This document shows, piece by piece, positions 51,561 to 59,488 of a DNA stretch of 64,000 nt. Under the pieces are notes generated by a model. It saw only the letters and a list, made by a program, of their open reading frames with translations, ran no database searches and had not been told where the DNA came from. The position numbers were made by a program, and so were the translations under genes. The stretch covers positions 94,884 through 158,883 of the forward strand of contig NZ_JOBF01000034.1 in assembly GCF_000718635.1 (NCBI RefSeq). The letters run 5' to 3'. Each line of letters begins with the position of its first letter. Positions within the stretch are counted from its first letter, which is position 1. This DNA comes from Streptomyces varsoviensis (lineage in GTDB: Bacteria > Actinomycetota > Actinomycetes > Streptomycetales > Streptomycetaceae).

Positions 51561-53678
51561 ATGCGGTGGTTGGTGGGGTGGAGCAGTGCCGCCTCCGGGA
51601 CCGGACCCCGTGCCACCCGGCGGGGCGCCGGGGCCGACGGCTCCACGGTGCATCCGGTCGGCGCGCAGCTCCTGTGGGGCGACCCCGACCCGCTGTGGGC
51701 CGTCGGGGACTGGCGGCCGGACGAGGTCCGCGTCGTCCAGGCCGACCCCTTCACCCGCCTCGCCATCCTCGGCTGCTGCGGCGCGAGCGACGAGGAACTG
51801 CGCGTCGGCCTGCTTGCGGCGCGCGGGGGCGCACTGAGGCATCTGACGGCGTGGAGCGGCAGTTACACGGCGGTGGCCCAGGTCGGCCGGCGCGTCACGG
51901 TCGCCGGCGACCTCGCGGGCGCCCGGCCCGTCTTCCACACCGAATGGGAACGCGGCACCGCCTACGCCACCGCCGCGCTGCCGCTGGCCGACCTGGCCGA
52001 GGCGCAGCTCGACGTCGGCCACCTCGCGGCGCTGCTCGCCTGCCCCGACTCCCCGGAGGCGCTCGGCGACGGCACGCCCTACCTCGGGGTGCGGCGCGTG
52101 CCGCCCGGCCACGCGCTCGTACTGCGGGACGGCGCGCGCGACATCATCGGTTACGAGCCGACGGCCTCGCTCGCCGTCGCAGCCCCCCAACTCGCCGCCG
52201 ACGACGCGGTGGCGGGCGTCCGGGAGGCCCTCGTGGAGGCCGTACGGACCCGGCTCGACGCGCCGCGCCACGCGCCGGAGACCGACCTCGGCGACCTCGA
52301 CCCCGGCCCCGTACCGGGCATGGGGCCCGCGTACCGGCGTGCCTCGCGCGGCGGGCCGGCGCCCGGCATCGGAGCCGACCTGTCCGGAGGCAGCGCCTCC
52401 GGGACCCTCGCGCTGCTGGCCGCCGGGCTGCCCGGCGTCCCCGGCACGCTCTTCGGCCACGGCACCGGAGCCGGCGAGCGGCTGCTCGCCGTCACCTTCA
52501 ACGACCTCGCGACGGGCAACGGCCGCTCCCGCCAGGCCGAGCTGGAACGGGCCCGCGCCATCGCCGACAACCCCCGGCTGCACCACGTCGTCGTCACCGC
52601 GGGCGAGGAGGCCCTGCCCTACGCCGACCTGGAGTCCGGCCCCCTCACCGACGAGCCAGCCCCCTCCCTCGTCACCGCCGAGCGCCACCGCCGACGCCTC
52701 GCCTCCGGCAGCGCCGACCACCTCGTGGGCCACGGTGCCCGCCAGGTGCTCGACGCCCACCCGGCGCGCCTCGCCGACCTGCTCATGGACCGCCGCCGGC
52801 GGCATCTGCTGCGCCCCGTCTCGGCCCTCGCGCGCGCCGACGGGCCGGCCGCGCACTCCTTCTTCGTCCCCTTCACCGTCTACCGCGCGGCGCGCAAGCT
52901 GGCCCGTACGCCGTACAAGGACGGTCTTGAGGCCGCCGCCGGTCGGCTGCTGGAGGCCGGCCGGCCGGGCTCGGAGCTGGAGCCCGCCGTCCCCGGCGCC
53001 GTGGGCGCCTCCCTGGCCGCCCTCACCTGGTTCCGGCCGGGCCCCGCCGCGCGCTGGCTCACGGGCGAGGCGCTTGCTGAAGTATCGGTTCGCCTGGGGA
53101 GCGCGGCGGCCCGTCCGGGCGGCCTCCGCCGCCCCGGCGAACGCCGCGCCTCCGCCGCGCTGGCCCGGCACGCCGCCGACCACCGGATCTTCGAGCAGGC
53201 CGCGGAGGTGCGCAGCCAGCGGCTGCACGCGCCCTTCCTGGACAACCAGGTCGTACGGGCCTGCCGCGCGCTCCCCGAATCCCTCCGCGTGCAACCGGGG
53301 GCGCGCGCCTCTGTCCTGCGCGCCGTCCTGGCCGGCTCCGGCATCCGCGAACTTCCGCCCGGCTGGGGAGCCACCTCCCACGCCTCGCACGCGGCAGCGG
53401 TACGGGCGGGGCTGCGGATGTCCGTGGGGCGCCTGGTGGAGATATTCGAGACACCGCTGCTGGCCGACGCCGGGCTGGTCGAGGCCCGCGTGGTCCGCAA
53501 GGCGCTGCGCGCGGCGGCCGAGGGAGAAATCCTGCCGCTCGACGGGCTAGCGGAACTCGTCTCCACGGAGCTGTGGCTGCGCCGCCTCCTCTCCCGCCGC
53601 GGCAGTTGCTGGACCGGCTCCGAGGCCCCCCGGCAGCGGGCCGTCGCGGGCGGGGTCATACCGCGTACCAGCTTGTGA
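51561..53678 (+). CDS. Asparagine-synthase-like protein with altered PP-loop
   Basis: The 705-residue protein has a degenerate class II amidotransferase-like N-terminal half (no Cys at position 2; MRWLVGWSSAA) and a C-terminal synthetase-like domain. Its ATP loop reads DLSGGSASGTLALL, where the usual SGGxDS aspartate is replaced by Ala. Later segments DNQVVRACRALPESLRV and ELVSTELWLRRLL resemble the end of AsnB and of lasso-peptide cyclases. It may have lost asparagine synthesis and serve another amide-forming or regulatory role. ATG 51561 was chosen after GGAGG; GTG 51549 is possible. Confidence 0.8.
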   Translation: MRWLVGWSSAASGTGPRATRRGAGADGSTVHPVGAQLLWGDPDPLWAVGDWRPDEVRVVQADPFTRLAILGCCGASDEELRVGLLAARGGALRHLTAWSGSYTAVAQVGRRVTVAGDLAGARPVFHTEWERGTAYATAALPLADLAEAQLDVGHLAALLACPDSPEALGDGTPYLGVRRVPPGHALVLRDGARDIIGYEPTASLAVAAPQLAADDAVAGVREALVEAVRTRLDAPRHAPETDLGDLDPGPVPGMGPAYRRASRGGPAPGIGADLSGGSASGTLALLAAGLPGVPGTLFGHGTGAGERLLAVTFNDLATGNGRSRQAELERARAIADNPRLHHVVVTAGEEALPYADLESGPLTDEPAPSLVTAERHRRRLASGSADHLVGHGARQVLDAHPARLADLLMDRRRRHLLRPVSALARADGPAAHSFFVPFTVYRAARKLARTPYKDGLEAAAGRLLEAGRPGSELEPAVPGAVGASLAALTWFRPGPAARWLTGEALAEVSVRLGSAAARPGGLRRPGERRASAALARHAADHRIFEQAAEVRSQRLHAPFLDNQVVRACRALPESLRVQPGARASVLRAVLAGSGIRELPPGWGATSHASHAAAVRAGLRMSVGRLVEIFETPLLADAGLVEARVVRKALRAAAEGEILPLDGLAELVSTELWLRRLLSRRGSCWTGSEAPRQRAVAGGVIPRTSL

Positions 53679-53682
53679 GCGT

Positions 53683-53724
53683 CCGCCGGTTACGGGCGGG
53701 AGCGCCCACGCCCGTAACCGGCGG
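53683..53724. terminator. Bidirectional terminator between convergent genes
   Basis: Perfect 16-bp arms (53683-53698 and 53709-53724) flank a 10-base loop, between the stops of the synthase-like and sigma-factor genes. Confidence 0.8.
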
Positions 53725-53805
53725 CCGGGCGCGGGCGCGGGGCCCGGCCGCGTGGATGCCGCCGCCGATCGCGCGGCCGCCACGGACGCGGTCACGGACG
53801 CCCGG

Positions 53806-56442
53806 CTACCGGCAACTCAGGCGGGACTGCGCCCAGTCGGCGAGGGCCACCGTGCTCATCGGCGACGTCGACTCCACCACCAGCCGCAGCGTCTTGCGGC
53901 CCGTCAGCGGCACATGCACCGGCACCGCCGGCTTCCCGCCGCGCACCACGCCCGACCGCCACAGCCGCGCCGCGTCCCCGTACACCGCGAACCGGACCTC
54001 GCCCAGGCCCATTGTCATGTCGTCGACCCCGGCCACCGCGTCGTACGACGAGCAGGGGCGGTTCAGGTCGATGGTCACCGAGGACGGGGCGTGCACCGTC
54101 ACCCCGTGCCCGTACTTCGTGTCGTTGATGTGCAGCCCCCAGCGCTGCCACAGCCAACTGCTCGCGCTCGGCCGCACCTCCGGCTTCGTGCCGTCGCCCA
54201 GCCCCGCGTACTGCAAGGTGTTGAGCTGGAAGACCGCCGGTGCGGGCGCCGGGGGAGTGGGCTTGGGCGTCGGTTTCGGTGACGGCGGCTCGGGCGTCGG
54301 CTTCGGAGCCGGCGGCTTGGGCTTGGGCTTGGGCGCGGGCGGCTTCGGCTTGGGTTCGGGCTTCGGCGGCGGCTTCGGCGACGGTGGCTCGGGCTTCGGC
54401 GAGGGCTCGGGCGGCGGCGGTTTCGGGGCCGGCGACTTCGACGGCGGCGGTTCCGGAGCCGGTACCACCGGTGCCGCTGTGGGCTTGGCCTGCGGTTTCT
54501 TCGGCGGGTCGGGGTGGTTGCCGGTCAGGGCGTAGGCGAGGACCGCGCCCGCCGCGACCACCACGGCCGCCCCGATGCCGACCTTCGCGGGCGCGCCGAG
54601 CCCCTCGCCCGCCGCGCCCCCGGCCGCCCCGCCCGCCGAACCGCCCGCCGCGCCGCTGCCAGTGGCGGCGGCCGCGACCCCCGCCCCCGCGGCGGCGCCG
54701 GCGCCCGCCAGCCCCACGGCGGCCCCGGCGGCCGCCTTGGCCGTGTACGCGGCGGCGAACCATCCGATGACCGCGATCGGCAGCAGCTCCCGGATGCGCT
54801 CGTTGACGTCCGCGACCTCCAGGGCCGCGGTGCGGCACTTCGCGCAGTCCTCCAGATGCTTGCGCAGCCCGCGCTCCGCCCGCATCCGCAGCCCGCCGCG
54901 GGCGTACGCGCCGAGCCGGTCCGCGTACCGGGCGCAGTCGCCGTCCGACGTCAGGGACGTGCTCACATGGGCCTGGAGATACGCCTGCTTGAGGCCCTCG
55001 CGCGCCCGGTGCGCCAGCACCGCCGTCGCGTTGGCCGTCAGCCCGAGCAGCGGCGCGACCTCGCTGGGCGACTCCTCCTCGACGGTGGTGTGCCACAGCA
55101 CGGTCTGCCAGCGCGGCGGCAGGCTGCGGAACGCCTGTACGGCCAGCGACGCCTCGGCCTCCTGCATGGCCCGTACGTCCGCGCCGAGGTCCAGCGTCTC
55201 CTCGTCCGAGGCCGACGTGCGGGCCGCGGACGACGCGAACACCGCGAAGTCCTCGACCAGTTGCTCCCGCTTCGCGGTCTTGCCCCACGCCGCGGCGACC
55301 CGCCGCACCGTGGTCAGCAGGTACGCGCGCACCGCGGAGTCCGGGCCCGCGCCGCCCTGCACGGCCTGGAGCGTGCGCGCGAAGACCTCGTTGGTCAGGT
55401 CCTCCGCGGTGTGGTCGTCCCGGCAGCAGCTACGGGCGTACCGGCGGACCGCGTCCGCGTGCCGCCGGTACAGCTCCTCGTAGGCCGCGTTGGCGTGCGC
55501 GGCGTCCGCGTCCAGCGCGCCGCCGCGCATACGGGCCACCAACTCGGTGTCCGACGGCGGCACCGAGGCGTCGCGGTCGTCGCCGTCAGCGCCGCCACCG
55601 GCCGCGCCACCGCGGCCGGCGCCACCGAGCGCCGCGCCACCGGCGCCCGCACCACCGGCGCCCGTACCGCTGCCGCGTACGGCGTCGCCGCGTACGTCTT
55701 CAGCGCTACGTGCGTCGCCATCGCCACGTGCGTCGCCGCCGTCCGCAGCGCCACGACCCGTAGCGCCACGGCCTGTGGCCCCGGGGCGCCCATCGCCACG
55801 GCCTGTGGCCCCCGGTCCGGTAGCGCCACGGCCCGTAGCGCCATGGCCGGTACCGCTAGGGCCCGTACCACCGCGGCCCCTTGAATCTGAGCCACGGCCC
55901 GTACCGACGCCCGTAGCGCCGCCCAGGTCGCCGCTGCCGACGGCACCCCTGTGAGAGCTATCTCTGCGAGAGCCGCCCCTGTGGGAGCCGCCTCTGTTCC
56001 GCTGCTGCGGCACGCTCGGCTCGGTGCCGCCGGGGCTCTCCGCGCGCTCGGAAGCCCCCGAGGCACCGGATGCCGCTGAGCCGCCTGAGCTGCCCGAACC
56101 ATCTGGAGCGTCCGGGGCGCCGGACGCCCCCGAGCCGCCTACCGACTCCGAACCTTCGCCTGCGTCCGACCCACGGGGCCCGTCACATCCCCCGGCATTC
56201 GAACCCCCGGCATTCGAACCCCCGGCATTCGAACCGCCAGCGTTCGAACCACCAACGACGTTCGAACCCCCGGCATTCGAACCACCAACGACGTTCGAAC
56301 CCCCGCACGCGTCCGTCCCGTCGAACCCACCCAACCCACCGGGCGCGTTCGAATCCCCGGGCTCGCCGGGACCGCCGGTCGAGCCCGGACGGCGGGGCGC
56401 GTCCGAGCCGCCGGGAGCGTCCGAGCCGTCGGGCCCGTCCAT
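53806..56442 (-). CDS. ECF-type sigma factor fused to zinc-finger, TM, Pro-rich linker and NPCBM-like domain
   Basis: The 878-residue protein has a Gly/Ser/Asn/Arg-rich disordered head (1 to about 285), sigma region 2 (about 300-370; ELYRRHADAVRRYARSCC, DLTNEVFARTLQAV), region 4 (about 435-490; LPPRWQTVLWHTTVEEESPS), and a HxxxCxxC zinc motif (HLEDCAKC near 530) like that of anti-sigma ZAS domains. Then come hydrophobic Ala/Gly stretches and a membrane segment near 640, a Pro/Lys linker (about 655-735), and a C-terminal domain like NPCBM carbohydrate-binding modules (LQYAGLGDGTKPEV, YDAVAGVDD). It could sense the cell surface. ATG 56442 is preceded by AGAAGGG; the exact start is uncertain. 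Confidence 0.85.
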   Translation of the reverse strand: MDGPDGSDAPGGSDAPRRPGSTGGPGEPGDSNAPGGLGGFDGTDACGGSNVVGGSNAGGSNVVGGSNAGGSNAGGSNAGGSNAGGCDGPRGSDAGEGSESVGGSGASGAPDAPDGSGSSGGSAASGASGASERAESPGGTEPSVPQQRNRGGSHRGGSRRDSSHRGAVGSGDLGGATGVGTGRGSDSRGRGGTGPSGTGHGATGRGATGPGATGRGDGRPGATGRGATGRGAADGGDARGDGDARSAEDVRGDAVRGSGTGAGGAGAGGAALGGAGRGGAAGGGADGDDRDASVPPSDTELVARMRGGALDADAAHANAAYEELYRRHADAVRRYARSCCRDDHTAEDLTNEVFARTLQAVQGGAGPDSAVRAYLLTTVRRVAAAWGKTAKREQLVEDFAVFASSAARTSASDEETLDLGADVRAMQEAEASLAVQAFRSLPPRWQTVLWHTTVEEESPSEVAPLLGLTANATAVLAHRAREGLKQAYLQAHVSTSLTSDGDCARYADRLGAYARGGLRMRAERGLRKHLEDCAKCRTAALEVADVNERIRELLPIAVIGWFAAAYTAKAAAGAAVGLAGAGAAAGAGVAAAATGSGAAGGSAGGAAGGAAGEGLGAPAKVGIGAAVVVAAGAVLAYALTGNHPDPPKKPQAKPTAAPVVPAPEPPPSKSPAPKPPPPEPSPKPEPPSPKPPPKPEPKPKPPAPKPKPKPPAPKPTPEPPSPKPTPKPTPPAPAPAVFQLNTLQYAGLGDGTKPEVRPSASSWLWQRWGLHINDTKYGHGVTVHAPSSVTIDLNRPCSSYDAVAGVDDMTMGLGEVRFAVYGDAARLWRSGVVRGGKPAVPVHVPLTGRKTLRLVVESTSPMSTVALADWAQSRLSCR
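56190..56303. repeat. 15/18-bp tandem repeats within the sigma gene
   Basis: Seven TTCGAA boxes (56198, 56213, 56228, 56243, 56261, 56276, 56294) mark repeats of a unit encoding GGSNA or GGSNVV in the disordered head. The in-frame spacing of 15 or 18 bases suggests expansion by slippage. Confidence 0.85.
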
Positions 56443-56705
56443 GAACGGGCCCTTCTGGCTCGGTACTTGGTGAGCCGGACGTGTGCCCGGTTCACCGCTC
56501 CCGCGCGGCTCGTCCCGCCCGTCAACACCCATCGCGGAGGCCCCCGTACATGCCGTCGCTCCCGAACACCGGGCAAGCGTGCCATACGGTCGGTCACCGC
56601 AACCCCGGCTGGGAAGGCAACCACTCATCCGGGGTGTTTTCGCACACCGGAGCAGTAACCTTCACCCATTCGGGGCAGGATCGCCGGACGGGCTGGACGC
56701 GAGCG

Positions 56706-57473
56706 TCAGCCCACGGGCCGCGACCGCAGCCCTTCCAGCAGGATGTCGAGCAGCCGCGCCGACGCCGCCGCCTGCTGTGCCGCGTCGGGCAGCGAAGGCG
56801 CCGCCGTGGCGATCACGAGCAGTACGTCCGCGACGGTCACGTCCGCGCGCAGCTCACCCGCGGCCCGGGCCCGGTCCACGAGCTGGCCCACGACCTCCAG
56901 CAGCGCCGAGGCCCCCGCGTCGTCCGGTTCCTCGACGGCGACGGGCCGCTGCTCGACCAGCCGCAGCTCGTGCAGTTGGTTGATCGAGGACCCGGGCTGC
57001 CGCTGCTGCGGCACTCGCGCCTCGACCGAATGCGCCGCCCTGGCCTCCTCGGCGGCGGCCTCGGAGTCCACGTCGACGCCGACTCGCAGCACCTGCGGCG
57101 GCAGCAGCCGCCCGGCGCCCGACGCCACCGACGTGCGCAGGAAGCGGGACAGCGCCGACCACGGCTCGTCCTCCTGCCCCAGCGCGGCCCGCGCCTGCTC
57201 GGTCAGGCGCGCGGTCTCTTCCTCGGCTATCCGCCGGACCAGCACGTCCTTGCTCGGGAACCTGCGGTACACGGTCCCCACGCCCACGCGGGCGCGGCGT
57301 GCCACGTCCTCCATCGGCGCGCCGTACCCGAGCTCGCCGAAGACCTCGCGAGCCGCCCGGAGTACGTGTTCCAGATTGCGCTGTGCGTCCACACGCAAAG
57401 GCGTGTGGCGGCTGCCATTGGCGTCGGACGACGCGACAGCGGCAGCCGACCAATGAGATCCCTGAATGTGCAT
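56706..57473 (-). CDS. atrA: TetR-family regulator AtrA
   Basis: The 255-residue protein has the TetR helix-turn-helix VLRAAREVFGELGYGAPMEDVARRARVGVGTVYRRFPSKDVLV near residues 35-80 (quoted here as two overlapping parts: FGELGYGAPMEDVARRA and VGVGTVYRRFPSKD). The C-terminal part contains EARVPQQRQP. As I recall, this matches AtrA, the global activator of actinorhodin and streptomycin genes, and the neighbours (sigma factor, NADH dehydrogenase) fit the atrA locus. ATG 57473 was chosen eight bases after GGGGG; ATG 57479 would lie too close. It is divergent from ndh. Confidence 0.88.
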   Translation of the reverse strand: MHIQGSHWSAAAVASSDANGSRHTPLRVDAQRNLEHVLRAAREVFGELGYGAPMEDVARRARVGVGTVYRRFPSKDVLVRRIAEEETARLTEQARAALGQEDEPWSALSRFLRTSVASGAGRLLPPQVLRVGVDVDSEAAAEEARAAHSVEARVPQQRQPGSSINQLHELRLVEQRPVAVEEPDDAGASALLEVVGQLVDRARAAGELRADVTVADVLLVIATAAPSLPDAAQQAAASARLLDILLEGLRSRPVG

Positions 57474-57898
57474 AAGCATTCCCCCGGTAATGACGTCTCC
57501 CCCCGGAGACTCCCCGCCCTGACTGCCGGGGCGTGTCTCACCACCCCGACCAGGTACGAACATAGTTGAGCCCGCGTCAAGAAAGAAGGGGGAGTTCCGC
57601 ACGGACCGTCCCACGATCGGAGCACCGAACCGACCGGTCCGGATTCGCCGCTCGCCAACCGCCCCTTGGCCTGCGGCTGACCTGCGGGCTTTCCCGGCGG
57701 GACGACGACGGGCCCCCGGAGCGGCCCCTTCCGGCACCGGTCATACATTTCGCGGGGCCTGTGGACAAATGCTTGTTGCCAGTGCGTCATGGGAGGGTGC
57801 TGTGCTTTCCCGGGGTCACAGCATCCGATAGCGGCCCAGCCGCTCCGGGCCCCCGGCGGCACCCCCTCGGGCTGGGCGACATCGCGAGGAGATCCTCT

Positions 57899-59242
57899 GT
57901 GAAGGAACCGGCGCGCATTCTGATTGTCGGCGGCGGCTACGTAGGGATGTATACGGCACTGCGCCTCCAGCGGAAGCTGAGGACGGACGAAGCGCAGGTC
58001 ACCGTGGTGGGCCCGGACCCGTACATGACGTATCAGCCCTTCCTCCCCGAGGCCGCGGCCGGCTCCATCTCCCCGCGCCACGTCGTCGTGCCGCTGCGCC
58101 GCACCCTGCCCCAGTGCCAGATCCTCGTCGGCGAGGCCACGGCCGTCGACCACGCGAGGCGCGCCGCGACCGTCAAGACCCTCGCCACCGACGAGGAGGG
58201 CGGCGGCGCCGTCGAGCTGCGCTACGACGAGCTGGTCCTCGCCCCCGGCTCCGTCTCGCGCACCCTCCCGATCCCGGGCCTGGCCGAATTCGGCATCGGC
58301 TTCAAGACCGTCGAAGAGGCCATCGGCCTCCGCAACCACGTGCTCGAACAGCTCGACATCGCGTCCTCCACCCGCGACCCCGAAGTCCGCGACGCGGCCC
58401 TGACCTTCGTCTTCGTCGGCGGCGGCTACGCGGGCGTCGAAGCGCTCGCCGAACTGGAGGACATGGCCCGCTACGCCGCCCGCTACTACCACAACATCCG
58501 CCCCGACGACGTGCGGTTCATCCTCGTCGAGGCCACCGGCCGCATCCTCCCCGAGGTCGGCCCGGAGATGGGCCAGTACGCCGTACGGGAGCTGCGCGGC
58601 CGCAACATCGACGTGCGGCTCGACACCCGCCTCGACTCCTGCGCGGGCCGGATCGCGGTGCTCAGCGACGGCTCGCGCTTCCCCACCCGTACGGTCGTGT
58701 GGACCGCCGGGGTCAGACCGCACCCCCTCCTCGCCGCCACCGACCTGCCGCGCGACGACCGCGGCCGGCTCGTGTGCACCGCGGCGCTCCAGGTGGCCGG
58801 TGCCGAGCACGCCTGGGCCGCCGGGGACGCAGCCGCCGTCCCGGACATGAGCGCCGGCGAACCCGGCAAGGAGTGCGCGCCCAACGCCCAACACGCCGTA
58901 CGCCAGGCGAGGGTCCTCGCGGACAACATCATCTCGTCCCTCCGGGGCCGGCCCCTCCGGGACTACGCGCACCAGCACGCCGGTTCCGTGGCCTCCCTGG
59001 GCCTGCACAAAGGCGTGGCGTACCTCTACGGGCGCAAGCTCAAGGGCTACCCCGCCTGGTTGATGCACCGCGTCTACCACCTCAGCCGGGTGCCCACTTT
59101 CAACCGCAAGGCGCGCGTGCTCGCCGAGTGGTCCCTCGCCGGGCTCTTCAAACGTGAGATCGTCTCGCTCGGCTCCCTGGAGAACCCGCGCGCCGAGTTC
59201 GAACTCGCCGCGGGCACGGGGCGCCGCCCGGAAGGCACGTGA
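57899..59242 (+). CDS. Type II NADH dehydrogenase
   Basis: The 447-residue flavoprotein has two dinucleotide-binding motifs, ILIVGGGYVGMYTA near residue 8 and VFVGGGYAGVEALAEL near 166, plus the conserved MTYQPFLPEAAAGS, LAPGSVSR and WAAGDAAAVPD. It transfers electrons from NADH to menaquinone at the membrane without pumping protons. The C-terminal helix GLFKREIVSLGSL suits membrane association. The ribosome-binding site GAGG is flanked by CCTC, which could mask it (see findings). Upstream lies atrA, divergent. Confidence 0.92.
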   Translation: MKEPARILIVGGGYVGMYTALRLQRKLRTDEAQVTVVGPDPYMTYQPFLPEAAAGSISPRHVVVPLRRTLPQCQILVGEATAVDHARRAATVKTLATDEEGGGAVELRYDELVLAPGSVSRTLPIPGLAEFGIGFKTVEEAIGLRNHVLEQLDIASSTRDPEVRDAALTFVFVGGGYAGVEALAELEDMARYAARYYHNIRPDDVRFILVEATGRILPEVGPEMGQYAVRELRGRNIDVRLDTRLDSCAGRIAVLSDGSRFPTRTVVWTAGVRPHPLLAATDLPRDDRGRLVCTAALQVAGAEHAWAAGDAAAVPDMSAGEPGKECAPNAQHAVRQARVLADNIISSLRGRPLRDYAHQHAGSVASLGLHKGVAYLYGRKLKGYPAWLMHRVYHLSRVPTFNRKARVLAEWSLAGLFKREIVSLGSLENPRAEFELAAGTGRRPEGT

Positions 59243-59488
59243 CCCCACCCGCCCGGAGCCGGGAACTCCACCCGGTCCACCGGCGTCTGACGGATGTCAG
59301 TCCGGTCGGTCACACTGGACGTGTGACCATGGGTGGGCTCGTACCTGCGAAGAGTGACAGCCACGAGGATAGTGACAAGCACGAGGATTCGGACGTTTGC
59401 TGCCTTCCCCGGAGAACTCCCCCCACAACCCCAGCCGGGCCACCGCGCCGGTGTGCAGCCCAGTAACGACACCACGAGGTAATCCTCT

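Noticed and set aside
50730..53678. Lasso peptide locus (small ORF plus asparagine-synthase-like cyclase)
   Set aside because: There is no B protein or peptidase, the small ORF has no leader/core pattern, and the ATP loop is altered.
56190..56303. Regular TTCGAA repeats resembling a short CRISPR or operator array
   Set aside because: Spacing is 15 or 18 bp and always in frame with the sigma gene head; they encode GGSNA/GGSNVV repeats.
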